DNA of 64,000 nt from Microbacterium hominis (GCF_013282805.1 NZ_CP054038.1:3782001-3846000); one strand, 5' to 3'; counted from the stretch's first letter, positions 33,219 through 42,087 are shown. The notes: generated by a model not told the origin, from the sequence alone. A program made the numbers and translations.

Positions 33219-35219
33219 TCAGGTGCGGGTGCGGGCGTCGCGCTCGGCGAGCTTCGCGAGGTGCTCGTTGTAGGCCTCGAGCTCCGCATCGCCGGTGCGG
33301 TCGGCGTGGCGATCCTGGCGCTTCTGGTCGCGTGCGTCGCTGCGCGACCACTGGATGGCCACCGTGATGGCGAGCACCAGCGTCGGGATCTCGCCGATCG
33401 ACCAGGCGACCCCGCCGCCGATGTACTGGTCCTCCAGCGGCGTCGCGCCCCACGTGCGCCCCATCGACCCGAACCACTCGGCGACCATGAGGCCCTCCTG
33501 CATCATGATCGCGATGCCGAAGAACGCGTGCATCGCCATCACGCCGATGAGCAGCAGCAGTCGCCCCGGGTAGGGCAGGCGGTAGGGCACCGGATCGATG
33601 CCGATGAGGGTCAGCACGAACAGGTACCCGGTGATGAGGAAGTGGGCGATCATCCACTCGTGGCCGAGGTGGTCGTACAGCGACCAGCGGAAGAGGTCGG
33701 TGTAGTAGAAGACCCACAGCGATCCGACGAACAGCCCGGCCGCGACGAACGGATTCGTGAGCACGCGCGAGACGGGGGAATGCACCGCCCACAGGATCCA
33801 TTCGCGCCCGCCCCGAGTGCCGTCGTCGCGCTTGCGGATCGCGCGCATCGCGAGGGTCACCGGCGCACCGGCGACGAGCATGACGGGGATCGCCATGGTC
33901 AGCAGCATGTGGCCGACCATGTGGATGCTGAACAGGTAGTCCTGGTAGACGTTGACGACGCCGCCGGTGACCCACAGCAGCAGCAGGAGGCCGAGCGACC
34001 ACAGCACGGTGCGGTAGACGGGCCAGGCGTCGCCGCGGCGGCGCAGCCGCCAGACGCCGGCGAGGTAGAAGAGGAGGCCGAAGCCAACGGCGAACGCCCA
34101 GAGCAGATCGATGTCCCACGCGGTGAGGTAGTGCAGCGGGGTGAGCTCGGGCGGGAGCGGGGCGTCGGTGAGGAACTGGGCGGGCGTGCGCTCGGCCGGG
34201 AGCGAGGTGTCCACGGGCGGGGGCGTGCGCGCCAGTGCCGCCGCGGCGCCGCTCGCGACGCCCATCAGGGCGAACTCGAACGCGATGAGCGTCCAGAAGG
34301 AGCGCGACGCCTTCTCCCCGGTGAGCCCCCCGATCAGCCGGCGGCGGTACCAGGCGCCGAACAGCCCCAGCCCGCCGAGCGCGGCGATCTTCACCATCAG
34401 GATGACGCCGTACTCCGACAGCAGCGCCGACCAGTCCCCGAGGCCGATCGCCGCGCGCACGGTGCCCGAGACGGCGACGACGATGAATGCGACGAGCGCG
34501 ATGCTCGAGTACCGCGTCACGACGGTGGCCAGCGCAGGCTGCGCGAGCACGGGCCGTACGAGCACCAGCAGCAGCAGACCGCCGACCCAGACGGCTGCGG
34601 CGATGATGTGCAGGATGATCGCGACGACCGCGGCGTCGTGCCCGGCGTCGTATCCCGAGTGCCCCTGCGTGCCCATCGGGATCAGCGCGGCGACCGCGAG
34701 GATCGCGACGAAAAGGGTCGTCGTCCACCCGCGCACGGCGAAGGTCAGCACCGTGAGCACGGCACCGGCGACCGTCGTGATCAGCCACGTGCGGCCGACC
34801 TCGGTGTCGACGAGGAAGCGGGCCAGCTGGGCCCCGAACTCAGGCCCCGCGTCGATCGCCGGATTGAAGGCGTCGATGAACGTGAAGAACCCGGTCGCGG
34901 CGGCGGCCACCGTGAACACCGCGGCGGAGATGGATGCCGCATCCAGCGCGATGTCGAACTCGCGCTCTCCGGAGCGCAGCGTGAACAGCGCCGTCACCAG
35001 CACGCCCACCATGCCGGCGGCCGAGAGGTTGACGATCAGCTTCGCGGTCGGCAACGACCAGCGCACGAACGGGCCGGGATCGCCGATCGCGAGGGGTGCC
35101 GCACCGCCGCCGTACGCGAGCGCCGCGAACAGTGCGATCAGCGCGGCGCCGAGAAGGATGGCGGGGCCGACGGCCCGCAGCGCGCGGGGGTTCACCCCAC
35201 GAGTGTAGTTCGTCGCCAT
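33219..35219 (-). CDS. CopD-CtaG fusion membrane protein
   Basis: 666 residues with about fifteen membrane helices. The N-terminal half is CopD-like (copper import; HSGYDAGHDAAVVAIILHIIAAAVWVGG, split over adjoining helices). The C-terminal half is CtaG_Cox11-like caa3-oxidase assembly protein with FSIHMVGHMLLTM and LGHEWMIAHFLITG His motifs. This fusion is common in actinobacteria and should supply copper for oxidase assembly. Ends in a basic cytoplasmic tail. Confidence 0.92.
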   Translation of the reverse strand: MATNYTRGVNPRALRAVGPAILLGAALIALFAALAYGGGAAPLAIGDPGPFVRWSLPTAKLIVNLSAAGMVGVLVTALFTLRSGEREFDIALDAASISAAVFTVAAAATGFFTFIDAFNPAIDAGPEFGAQLARFLVDTEVGRTWLITTVAGAVLTVLTFAVRGWTTTLFVAILAVAALIPMGTQGHSGYDAGHDAAVVAIILHIIAAAVWVGGLLLLVLVRPVLAQPALATVVTRYSSIALVAFIVVAVSGTVRAAIGLGDWSALLSEYGVILMVKIAALGGLGLFGAWYRRRLIGGLTGEKASRSFWTLIAFEFALMGVASGAAAALARTPPPVDTSLPAERTPAQFLTDAPLPPELTPLHYLTAWDIDLLWAFAVGFGLLFYLAGVWRLRRRGDAWPVYRTVLWSLGLLLLLWVTGGVVNVYQDYLFSIHMVGHMLLTMAIPVMLVAGAPVTLAMRAIRKRDDGTRGGREWILWAVHSPVSRVLTNPFVAAGLFVGSLWVFYYTDLFRWSLYDHLGHEWMIAHFLITGYLFVLTLIGIDPVPYRLPYPGRLLLLIGVMAMHAFFGIAIMMQEGLMVAEWFGSMGRTWGATPLEDQYIGGGVAWSIGEIPTLVLAITVAIQWSRSDARDQKRQDRHADRTGDAELEAYNEHLAKLAERDARTRT

Positions 35220-35230
35220 CGGCGACGAGA

Positions 35231-35258
35231 AAGGGGGACGCCTCCCGGCATCCCCCTT
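35231..35258 (-). terminator. Terminator of the HU gene
   Basis: AAGGGGGA at 35231-35238 pairs with TCCCCCTT at 35251-35258. On the minus strand the hairpin is followed by TTTC. It lies 18 bases beyond the HU stop. Confidence 0.65.
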
Positions 35259-35275
35259 GTGGTCGGCTCAGTGAA

Positions 35276-35563
35276 TTACTTCACTGCCGCCTTCAGCTTG
35301 GAGCCGGCGGTGACCTTGACACGCTTGCCCGCGGGGATCTTGATCTCCTCGCCGGTCTGCGGGTTGCGGCCGGTGCGGGCCGAGGTGGCGACCTGCTCGA
35401 ACGAGATCCAGCCCGGGATCGAGACCTTGCTGCCCTTGGCGACCGCCTCGGAGACGGTGGAGAAGAGGGAGTCGAGCACGCCCGAGACGGCGGCCTGGCT
35501 CTGGCCCGTCGCGCTGGCGATGCTCGCGACGAGTTCGGTCTTGGTGATGGACTTGTCGGCCAT
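35276..35563 (-). CDS. hup: HU-family nucleoid protein
   Basis: 95 residues, full-length HU. KTELVASIASATGQSQAAVSGVLDSLF and RTGRNPQTGEEIKIPAGK are the dimerisation and DNA-binding-arm signatures. It lacks the long Lys/Ala/Pro tail of mycobacterial HU. The ATG at 35563 has GGAGG upstream; upstream in-frame codons are in the leader. Confidence 0.95.
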   Translation of the reverse strand: MADKSITKTELVASIASATGQSQAAVSGVLDSLFSTVSEAVAKGSKVSIPGWISFEQVATSARTGRNPQTGEEIKIPAGKRVKVTAGSKLKAAVK

Positions 35564-35672
35564 AGGGTTATGTCCTCCAAAGCGGGCTGCGCGTGCGGCC
35601 CTCATTGCTCGGACCGGACGGCGATCAGCCCCCCGGCTTGGTCGGAACGACCGCCTCGACTATAGCCAGAAA

Positions 35673-35693
35673 CCGCGGAATTTCGCGGATTTT
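35673..35693. terminator. Bidirectional terminator between TetR and HU genes
   Basis: CCGCG (35673-35677) and CGCGG (35684-35688) pair around a six-base loop, followed by ATTTT on the + strand and TTT on the minus strand. It would end the TetR transcript 80 bases past its stop. The rest of the 204-base gap holds the HU promoter region. Confidence 0.5.
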
Positions 35694-35767
35694 GGGCTCT
35701 TTCGCGCGTTTGCGGCGGCGTGTCGAGGGTCTGGTGGGGCGAAAGTGACCCGTGATCCGGTCGCACG

Positions 35768-36334
35768 TCACCCCCGATGGGACGCGATCACCCCGCGTGC
35801 GGTGCGGGCGAAGGCGGGCGCCACCCGCTCCTGGCCGTCGAGGTAGCCGCCCACGAGCGCGGCATCCCGCAACAGGACGAGGGATGCCGCGACCTCGGCG
35901 GGCTCGTGCAGTCCGGCGCCTCGGGCGAGCGTCTCGAGGGTGGCGCGGAACCACTCGCGGTGGGTGTCGATGAGTTCGCGCACCGGGCCCCGGTCGGGAT
36001 ACTCCGCGGCCGCGTTGATGAACGGGCAGCCGCGCGTGTGGCGACCGCCGATGTCGGCCGCGATGCCCTCGATCACGAGGTCGAGGAGCACGTCGGGGTC
36101 GTCCGAGGCCCGCGCCGCGTCGGCGAACAGGCCGCGCAGCTGCTGATCCTCGCGGGCGAGGTAGGCGAGCACGAGGCCCTCCTTGCCGGCGAACTGCTTG
36201 TACATGGTGGCGCGGGTGACGCCCGCCTCCTGCACGATGCGGTCCACACCGACGGAGTGGATGCCTTCGCCGTAGAAGAGGACGGTCGCGGCATCCAGCA
36301 GCCGATCACGGGCCGAAAGATTTTTCTGGGACAT
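35768..36334 (-). CDS. TetR-family transcriptional regulator
   Basis: 188 residues. HTH at about 10-55 (RLLDAATVLFYGEGIHSVGVDRIV region, VTRATMYKQFAGKEGLV). The C-terminal domain has GCPFINAAAEYPD, typical of TetR_C-type regulators. Divergent from the hydrolase gene, with a dyad between them, so it probably represses both. Confidence 0.92.
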   Translation of the reverse strand: MSQKNLSARDRLLDAATVLFYGEGIHSVGVDRIVQEAGVTRATMYKQFAGKEGLVLAYLAREDQQLRGLFADAARASDDPDVLLDLVIEGIAADIGGRHTRGCPFINAAAEYPDRGPVRELIDTHREWFRATLETLARGAGLHEPAEVAASLVLLRDAALVGGYLDGQERVAPAFARTARGVIASHRG

Positions 36335-36350
36335 CGGGAATACCTTGTCA

Positions 36351-36370
36351 TAGATAGAACGTTCGGTCTA
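36351..36370. promoter_or_regulatory. Candidate TetR operator
   Basis: TAGATAGAAC followed directly by GTTCGGTCTA. The arms match at eight of ten positions with no spacer. It lies 17 bases upstream of the TetR ATG and 67 upstream of the hydrolase ATG, in the shared promoter region. Confidence 0.6.
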
Positions 36371-36436
36371 CCATAGCCGAAGATCCACCACTTCGGAGCA
36401 CCACCCACCGCGAAGCACCAAACAAGGAGAATTGAC

Positions 36437-37258
36437 ATGGACACCACGACCAAGGCCCCGATCGTCCTCATCCACGGCCTCTGGATGACCCCCAAGAGCT
36501 GGGACACGTGGGCGGAGCGCTTCCGCGCCGCCGGCCACGACGTGATCATCCCCGGCTGGCCCGGCATCGGCGACCGCACCGTCGACGAGATCCGCCAGAA
36601 CCCCGAGCCCCTGAAGGGGATCGGCCTCACGCAGATCGCCGACTACTACGAGGAGATCATCACCGCGCTGCCGCAGAAGCCCATCATCATGGGCCACTCG
36701 TTCGGCGGCGTCATCACCCAGATGCTGGCCGACCGCGGGCTCGGCATCGCCTACGTGGGCGTCGAGCCCGGACAGACCGCCGGCGTCACGGCCCTGCCCC
36801 TTTCGACGCTGTGGACCGGCACGCCGATCCTGTCGAACCCCTTCGGCAAGAACGGCGCCAAGCCCCTCTCGAAGCGCCACTTCCACTTCACCTTCGGCAA
36901 CGACCTTCCCCGCAGCGAGAGCGACAAGCTGTGGAAGGAGTACGCGGTCAACTCCTACAACCGGGTCTTCTTCGAGGGAGTGACCTCGGTGCTCAACGAG
37001 AAGGGCGGCGTGACCCACGTCGACTACGGCCGCACCGACCGCGCTCCGCTGCTGATCCTCACCGGCGAGATCGACCACGTCGTGCCGCCGGCCATCGGCA
37101 AGGCGATCGTGAAGAAGTACCACGCGTCTGGCAGCCCGGCGGTCGTCGACTACAAGGAGTTCCCCGGCCGCACGCACCGGATCGTCAGCCAGGACGGCTG
37201 GCAAGAGGTCGCCGACTACGCCCTGGACTGGGCGACCTCCCACGCGCTGGCCGCCTGA
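36437..37258 (+). CDS. Alpha/beta hydrolase
   Basis: 273 residues. VLIHGLWMTP forms the oxyanion region, GHSFGG holds the nucleophile Ser near 97, LTGEIDHVVPP the acid and GRTHRI the His. The gene has AAGGAG ahead of its ATG. Divergent from a TetR repressor, so probably induced by a substrate-like ligand. Substrate unknown. Confidence 0.9.
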   Translation: MDTTTKAPIVLIHGLWMTPKSWDTWAERFRAAGHDVIIPGWPGIGDRTVDEIRQNPEPLKGIGLTQIADYYEEIITALPQKPIIMGHSFGGVITQMLADRGLGIAYVGVEPGQTAGVTALPLSTLWTGTPILSNPFGKNGAKPLSKRHFHFTFGNDLPRSESDKLWKEYAVNSYNRVFFEGVTSVLNEKGGVTHVDYGRTDRAPLLILTGEIDHVVPPAIGKAIVKKYHASGSPAVVDYKEFPGRTHRIVSQDGWQEVADYALDWATSHALAA

Positions 37259-37353
37259 CGCGGCATCCCGGATCCCGCGACACTGTCGCCGGTTCCCGGG
37301 TCGGGGAGACGAGCGCCCCGGCCCGGCATCCGGTGTCCGCGGTGGGATCCGGT

Positions 37354-37380
37354 GGGCGGGGCCTTCGGGCCCCGCCCTTT
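37354..37380 (+). terminator. Strong terminator with TTCG loop
   Basis: GGGCGGGGCC (37354-37363) pairs perfectly with GGCCCCGCCC (37368-37377) around a TTCG tetraloop and is followed by TTT. It lies 95 bases after the hydrolase stop. Confidence 0.9.
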
Positions 37381-37381
37381 C

Positions 37382-37438
37382 TCGTGGGGCGGTTCGTGCG
37401 GCATCCCGGCACCTGTACCCACCGCAAGCGCCCCACGA
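37382..37438. repeat. 57-bp palindromic repeat, copy 1
   Basis: Bounded by a perfect 10-bp terminal inverted repeat TCGTGGGGCG/CGCCCCACGA, with an inner TGCGG/CCGCA pair. About 49 of 57 positions match copy 2, which begins 74 bases further on. It is non-coding and resembles REP-type elements. No transposase is nearby. Confidence 0.75.
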
Positions 37439-37455
37439 AGGAATGCGGCGCGTGT

Positions 37456-37512
37456 TCGTGGGGCGGCTCGTGCGGCATCCGAGCGCCCCAACCCACCGCA
37501 GGCGCCCCACGA
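37456..37512. repeat. 57-bp palindromic repeat, copy 2
   Basis: Same length, same terminal inverted repeats and same orientation as copy 1. Differences are concentrated in the central loop. It ends 37 bases before the convergent esterase gene, so the pair could also act as transcription barriers. Confidence 0.75.
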
Positions 37513-37549
37513 GCGGCGCCGCGACGCGCGGCGCGTAGCGCACGGCAGG

Positions 37550-38623
37550 TCAGGCGTGCAGGCGGCGCAGTGCGGTGACCACGTCTGCGTGCCAGCGACG
37601 GGCGGCGGGCAGGACGCCGCCGAAGATCGCGGTGTCATGGGTGACGCCGAGATACTGCACCGTGCTCGCCTCGACCCCCGCCCGCCGGAGCGCATGGCCG
37701 TAGGCCGCGCCGTCTCCGCGCAGCAGGTCGTACTCCGCCGTGAGGATCACCGCCGGCGGCAGGTCGGCGTGCGAGGCCGCCCGCAGGGGAGAGGCCAGCG
37801 GCTCGCGCGCCTGGCGGGCGTGCGGCAGGTAGGTGCGGGCGACCGAGCGCAGCTCCCGCACGGCGATCAGGGTCGGGATGCCGAGAGCCCGCGTCACCCG
37901 GAAGTCGAGGTGCCCGCCGGTGAGGTCGACGACCGGCACCTCGAGCAGCTGCATCCGGAGCGGATGGCCCGCGCCGTCGCGATTGACGAGCGTCACCGCG
38001 GCAGCCAGGTTCGCCCCCGCCGACACCCCCGCGATGCCGATGCGAGTTGCATCCACGCCCAGCTCGGCGGCGTGCGCGAAGAGCCACCCCAGGGCGGCGA
38101 CACCCTGCTCGACCTGGGTGGGGTAGCGGTGCTCGGGGGCGAGTGCGTAGTCGACGGCCGCGACGACGACGCCCGCGTCGGCGGCGCGGCGCCGGAAGGC
38201 CGCATCGGTGGTGGGGTAGTCGATCCCCCCGATGCGGAAGGCCCCGCCGAAGAACGTCAGCACCGCGGGCACGGGCGATGCGGCATCCCGCGGCCGGTAG
38301 AGCCGCACCCGCACGTCCGGGCGGCCCGGCACGGCGACCCGGTGCTCCTCGATCGGCACGTCGGGCCCGGGCATGCCCACGGTCGCGAGCTCGGTGCGGT
38401 CCCACGCCAGCGCCGCACGGCGGTTCTTGGCGCGCGCCCGGGCACGAGGACCCGGAGACGTGGATGCCGCGGCGCGGCCGGGCGCGGCATCCATCGCCCT
38501 GTCCTCGCCGCCCCATCGGGGCCAGAGCGCGGCCAGACGCCGGCGCAGCGTCTTCACCGCCTTGCCGAGCAGGTAGCGGCGGTGCACACGCAGGCGCTCC
38601 TCGAAGAAGGGATCGAGCGGCAT
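37550..38623 (-). CDS. Alpha/beta hydrolase, HSL-type esterase
   Basis: 357 residues. Basic N-terminal region, then VLTFFGGAFRIGG (HGG replaced by FGG), VVAAVDYALAPEHRYP, the nucleophile in GVSAGAN, LTAEYDLLRGDG with the acid and VTHDTAIFGG with the His. The block around DYALAPEHRYP is diagnostic of the hormone-sensitive-lipase group. Substrate unknown. Confidence 0.9.
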   Translation of the reverse strand: MPLDPFFEERLRVHRRYLLGKAVKTLRRRLAALWPRWGGEDRAMDAAPGRAAASTSPGPRARARAKNRRAALAWDRTELATVGMPGPDVPIEEHRVAVPGRPDVRVRLYRPRDAASPVPAVLTFFGGAFRIGGIDYPTTDAAFRRRAADAGVVVAAVDYALAPEHRYPTQVEQGVAALGWLFAHAAELGVDATRIGIAGVSAGANLAAAVTLVNRDGAGHPLRMQLLEVPVVDLTGGHLDFRVTRALGIPTLIAVRELRSVARTYLPHARQAREPLASPLRAASHADLPPAVILTAEYDLLRGDGAAYGHALRRAGVEASTVQYLGVTHDTAIFGGVLPAARRWHADVVTALRRLHA

Positions 38624-38673
38624 GAGCCCATCATCGGGGAGACGACGCCGTCGACGAGACCCCTTGAAATGCG

Positions 38674-38722
38674 CGAAACCCCTCGTTCCGTGCTGAGGTC
38701 TCAGCGGGAACGAGGGGTTTCG
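38674..38722 (-). terminator. Terminator of the rpmB-rpmG-rpsN operon
   Basis: Arms 38674-38689 and 38707-38722 pair perfectly over 16 bp (CGAAACCCCTCGTTCC), and the loop holds a nested GCTGAG/CTCAGC stem. It lies 60 bases past the rpsN stop. Confidence 0.8.
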
Positions 38723-38782
38723 GCGTTGCTGTGGTGCTACCGGCTGGTGATCACCAGGACACGGTGCTCTTCGCGTGCGGGC

Positions 38783-39088
38783 TTACCAGCTCGACTTGGT
38801 CACACCGGGCAGCTCGCCACGGTGAGCCATGTCGCGGAAGCGGACACGCGAGATGCCGAACTTCGTCAGCACACCGCGGGGGCGGCCATCGATGACGTCG
38901 CGCGAGCGGAGGCGGACCGGCGACGCGTTGCGGGGCAGCTTCTGCAGGCCCACGCGAGCGGCCTCGCGCTGCTCGTCGGTCGAGTTGGGGTCGATGAGGG
39001 CCTTCTTCAGCTCCGCGCGCTTGGCGGCGTAGCGGTCGACGACCTCCTGGCGCTGCTTGTTGCGCGCGATCTTGCTCTTCTTAGCCAT
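38783..39088 (-). CDS. rpsN: 30S ribosomal protein S14 (zinc-independent form)
   Basis: 101 residues, the long form without the CXXC zinc-ribbon pairs. [26 protein letters not shown] is the S14 signature region. Part of the small 30S head. Follows rpmG by three bases. Confidence 0.96.
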   Translation of the reverse strand: MAKKSKIARNKQRQEVVDRYAAKRAELKKALIDPNSTDEQREAARVGLQKLPRNASPVRLRSRDVIDGRPRGVLTKFGISRVRFRDMAHRGELPGVTKSSW

Positions 39089-39091
39089 GGA

Positions 39092-39262
39092 TCAACGCTC
39101 CTCTCGGAATTCGACGTGCTTGCGGATCACCGGGTCGTACTTCTTGAGCACGATGCGGTCGGGGTTGTTGCGACGGTTCTTGCGCGTCACGTAGGTGAAC
39201 CCCGTGCCGGCGGTCGAACGCAGCTTGATGATCGGACGGACGTCCTGAGCCTTCTTGGCCAT
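39092..39262 (-). CDS. rpmG: 50S ribosomal protein L33 (zinc-independent form)
   Basis: 56 residues beginning [16 protein letters not shown] and ending HVEFREER. It has no Cys, so it is the C-minus paralogue. The start overlaps the rpmB stop by one base (TAATG). Confidence 0.95.
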   Translation of the reverse strand: MAKKAQDVRPIIKLRSTAGTGFTYVTRKNRRNNPDRIVLKKYDPVIRKHVEFREER

Positions 39263-39498
39263 TAGAGCTTCACACCCTTCGCCTGGAGGTCGCGAACGAC
39301 GGCCTCGATGCCGCGAGCGTCAATCACCTTGATGCCCTTGGCCGAGACGTTCAGCTTGATGTTGCGACCCAGCGACGGAACGAAGTAGGTCTTCTTCTGC
39401 ACGTTCGGGTCGAAGCGGCGCTTCGTCCGGCGGTGCGAGTGCGAGATGTTGTGACCGAAGCCGGGAACAGCGCCGGTCACCTGGCACACTGCTGCCAT
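39262..39498 (-). CDS. rpmB: 50S ribosomal protein L28 (zinc-independent form)
   Basis: 78 residues. [25 protein letters not shown] is the L28 signature region with a single Cys and no CXXC pair. First gene of the operon. A ribosome site (GGAG) lies ahead of the ATG and a stable hairpin sits in the leader. Confidence 0.95.
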   Translation of the reverse strand: MAAVCQVTGAVPGFGHNISHSHRRTKRRFDPNVQKKTYFVPSLGRNIKLNVSAKGIKVIDARGIEAVVRDLQAKGVKL

Positions 39499-39518
39499 AG
39501 TGATGTCTCCTTAGTACC

Positions 39519-39538
39519 GTGGCACCGGACGGTGCCAC
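39519..39538 (-). promoter_or_regulatory. Leader hairpin upstream of rpmB
   Basis: GTGGCACC and GGTGCCAC pair perfectly around a four-base loop, 20 bases before the rpmB start. No T tract follows. It could be a leader structure for autoregulation by a ribosomal protein or a mRNA-stability element. Confidence 0.5.
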
Positions 39539-39592
39539 CCAAGATCCCTTGTCTGCATCCCGCCGCACGTGCCGGAACCCCGCCCGGTTGCA

Positions 39593-39619
39593 CCGGTCGT
39601 TGAGCGAACGAAGTGAGAC
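39593..39619 (-). repeat. Dispersed Ser-Leu-Ser-Glu repeat, inverted diverged copy
   Basis: TTGAGCGAACGAAGTGAGACGAAA is a diverged inverted copy of the repeat at 42056 and 50977. It lies upstream of rpmB. Confidence 0.5.
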
Positions 39620-39659
39620 GAAACGCGAACTGCGTGCTGGAGTGCGCGCAGACAAAGAG

Positions 39660-40352
39660 TCAGTCTAGCACGGACGGCGCGTCGCCCTTGACAGCGGCCG
39701 CTCCGCGGCCCCAGCGGAACGCCGACACGGTCGGATCGCCGGCGATCCAGAAGCGCCACGGGAATGCCTCCGTGCCGCCGACGCCGGCGACGCCCACCCG
39801 CGGTCCTGCGGCGATCTCGGCCAGAGGCGCGGCACGCACCAGCAGCCGCGCGCTCGCGCCGGCCCGCGGTTCCCCCGTGACGGCATCGATGCCGTCATGG
39901 TCGGGATGCCGCAGCCCGACCGCTCTGCCGAGGCGTCCCGGGCCCCGCGCCAGGTCGCGGAGCGTGCGCGCTGCCGGTCGGCGCCGCGTCGCGGCATCCT
40001 CGCCCTCGATCACCTCGGCGGCGCGCATGAGGATTCCGCCGGCCTCGCCGACGGGACCGCACACGACATTCACACACGAGTGGATGCCGTGGCTCAGGTA
40101 CACGTACAGGTGCCCCGGCTCCCCCCACATCGTCGCGTTGCGCGGCGTCGGCCCCATGCGTGCGTGGGAGCCGGGATCGGGGCGGTCGCCCGTGCCGCGC
40201 CCGTGATAGGCCTCGACCTCGGTGAGCCGCACGGTGACGCTCTCACCGTCCACGACGGTCGTCAGGTGCGCACCGAGCAGGCGCGGAGCGATGTCGGCAG
40301 GAAGGCCGCGCAGCTCGTCGCGGGTCACCGGGCGCAGCGCGATCTCCGCCAT
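39660..40352 (-). CDS. mpg: DNA-3-methyladenine glycosylase (AAG/Mpg family)
   Basis: 230 residues. LLGAHLTTVVDGESV, TEVEAYHGRGTGDRPDPGSHA (the catalytic Glu in TEVEAY), RNATMWGEPGHLYVYLSHG and GPGRLGRAVGL are the family signatures. It excises alkylated purines from DNA in base excision repair. Confidence 0.95.
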   Translation of the reverse strand: MAEIALRPVTRDELRGLPADIAPRLLGAHLTTVVDGESVTVRLTEVEAYHGRGTGDRPDPGSHARMGPTPRNATMWGEPGHLYVYLSHGIHSCVNVVCGPVGEAGGILMRAAEVIEGEDAATRRRPAARTLRDLARGPGRLGRAVGLRHPDHDGIDAVTGEPRAGASARLLVRAAPLAEIAAGPRVGVAGVGGTEAFPWRFWIAGDPTVSAFRWGRGAAAVKGDAPSVLD

Positions 40353-40425
40353 GCGCCGAGTCTAGGCGCGCCCGTCGGCGGCGACCCCGTATCCGTCGAC
40401 GATGCGCGCCCGCTACTGTTCACGC

Positions 40426-42048
40426 ATGGCCCGCTGGTTCGTGCTGATCGTGCTCGGCGTCTCGCAGTTCGTCATGGTGCTCGACAGCACCGTCATGAAC
40501 GTGTCCATCTCGACCGTCGCGTCCGACCTCGGCACCGACATCTCCGGAATGCAGGCGGCGATCACGCTCTACGCGCTGACGATGGCGGCCTTCATGCTCA
40601 CCGGCGGCAAGCTCGGCGACAAGTGGGGTCGCTCCCGCGCCTTCCGGATCGGCTCGGTCATCTACGGGCTCGGCTCGCTCACCACCGCGCTCGCCCCGAA
40701 TCTCCCCGTGCTGCTGGTCGGATGGTCCCTCGTCGAGGGCCTGGGCGCAGTGCTGGTGATCCCCGCCATCGCGGCGCTGGCCGCGATCAACTACTCCGGC
40801 CGCGACCGCGTCGTCGCCTTCGCGGCCCTCGGCGCGATCACCGGTCTCGCCGCCGCCGCCGGCCCCCTCATCGGCGGCCTGGTGACCACCTACGCCTCGT
40901 GGCGCTACGTGTTCGTCGGCGAGGCGATCGTGATCGTGATCGTGCTCGTCGTGTCGGGCCGCATCAAGGACGTCCCGGCGGAGAAGAGCCTGCGCATCGA
41001 CCTGCTCAGCGTGCTGCTGTCGGTGCTCGGCATGACGCTGCTCGTCTTCGGCATCCTGCAGAGCAAGACGTGGGGCTGGATCGTCCCGCTCGACCCGCCC
41101 GTGATCGGCGACGTCACCGTGGCGCCGCTCGGCATCTCGCCGGTCGCCTATCTGGTGCTGCTGGGCATCGTGGTGCTGTGGCTGTTCATCCGGCGCCAGC
41201 ACCGGCTGGAGCGCCTCGGCCGACCGGCCCTGCTGCGGGTGAGCCTGCTGCGCATCACGGCGCTGCGCAGCGGACTGACGATGTTCATGGCGCAGTACTT
41301 CGCGATCGCCGCGCTCTTCTTCGTCGTGCCGGTCTACCTGCAGACGATCCTCGGCTTCGACGCGCTGCAGACGGGACTGAAGATCCTGCCGCTTTCTCTC
41401 GGGCTCATCGCCTTCTCGATGCTCGGCTCGCGCCTGTCGACGGTGAAGTCGGCGCGGTACCTCGGCCGCATCGGACAGCTGACCATGGCGGGCGGGCTCT
41501 TCCTCGTGTTCGCGGCCGTGCAGCCCGACCTCGCCGGCTGGCTCTTCGCAGCGGGCATGTTCGTGGTGGGCGCGGGCTTCGGACTGCTCGCGTCGCAGCT
41601 GGGCAACGTCAACATGTCGGCGGTCACCAAGGACGACACCTCCGAGGTGGGCGGCCTGCAGGGCACGTTCCAGAACCTCGGATCCTCCTTCGGCACCGCG
41701 ATCGTGGGCTCGGTGTTCATCCTGCTGCTCACCACGGGCTTCACGGCGACCGTGGCCGAGAGCGAGCAGCTGACCGACGAGGTGCGCGCGGGCGTGGTGG
41801 CCGCTACCGAGACCGGCGCGCCGATCATCTCGCAGCAGCAGGCGCAGGACGCGCTCACCGCCGCCGGCGCCGGACCCGACGAGGCCGCGGCGATCGCGCA
41901 GCTGTACGCCGATGCGCAGCTCGAGTCGCTGCGGCAGGCGCTGTTCATCGTGTTCGCCATCACGGTGGTGGGGCTGATGCTCGCGCGCGGGCTTCCCACA
42001 TCGATCCCGGTGCCGCCGAAGGACGAGGCGGCCGCGCGGAGCGAGTGA
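40426..42048 (+). CDS. MFS drug exporter (DHA2, 14 TMS)
   Basis: 540 residues with about fourteen membrane helices. FVMVLDSTVMNVSIS and GGKLGDKWGRSRAF are motifs D1 and A of the EmrB/QacA family. A long extracellular loop precedes the last helix. Expels lipophilic compounds by proton antiport. Start at 40426 is chosen because the helix begins directly after MARW. Confidence 0.92.
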   Translation: MARWFVLIVLGVSQFVMVLDSTVMNVSISTVASDLGTDISGMQAAITLYALTMAAFMLTGGKLGDKWGRSRAFRIGSVIYGLGSLTTALAPNLPVLLVGWSLVEGLGAVLVIPAIAALAAINYSGRDRVVAFAALGAITGLAAAAGPLIGGLVTTYASWRYVFVGEAIVIVIVLVVSGRIKDVPAEKSLRIDLLSVLLSVLGMTLLVFGILQSKTWGWIVPLDPPVIGDVTVAPLGISPVAYLVLLGIVVLWLFIRRQHRLERLGRPALLRVSLLRITALRSGLTMFMAQYFAIAALFFVVPVYLQTILGFDALQTGLKILPLSLGLIAFSMLGSRLSTVKSARYLGRIGQLTMAGGLFLVFAAVQPDLAGWLFAAGMFVVGAGFGLLASQLGNVNMSAVTKDDTSEVGGLQGTFQNLGSSFGTAIVGSVFILLLTTGFTATVAESEQLTDEVRAGVVAATETGAPIISQQQAQDALTAAGAGPDEAAAIAQLYADAQLESLRQALFIVFAITVVGLMLARGLPTSIPVPPKDEAAARSE

Positions 42049-42055
42049 GCGGCCG

Positions 42056-42083
42056 TTCGTCTCGCTGCGCTCGCTCAGGGACC
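42056..42083. repeat. Dispersed Ser-Leu-Ser-Glu repeat, copy
   Basis: TTCGTCTCGCTGCGCTCGCT followed by CAGGGACC, in the gap just after the MFS gene. Identical 28-base core to the copy at 50977-51004. Confidence 0.8.
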
Positions 42084-42087
42084 TCGG

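Noticed and set aside
37382..37512. Insertion-sequence ends
   Set aside because: There is no transposase between or beside the repeats, and each repeat is palindromic on its own.
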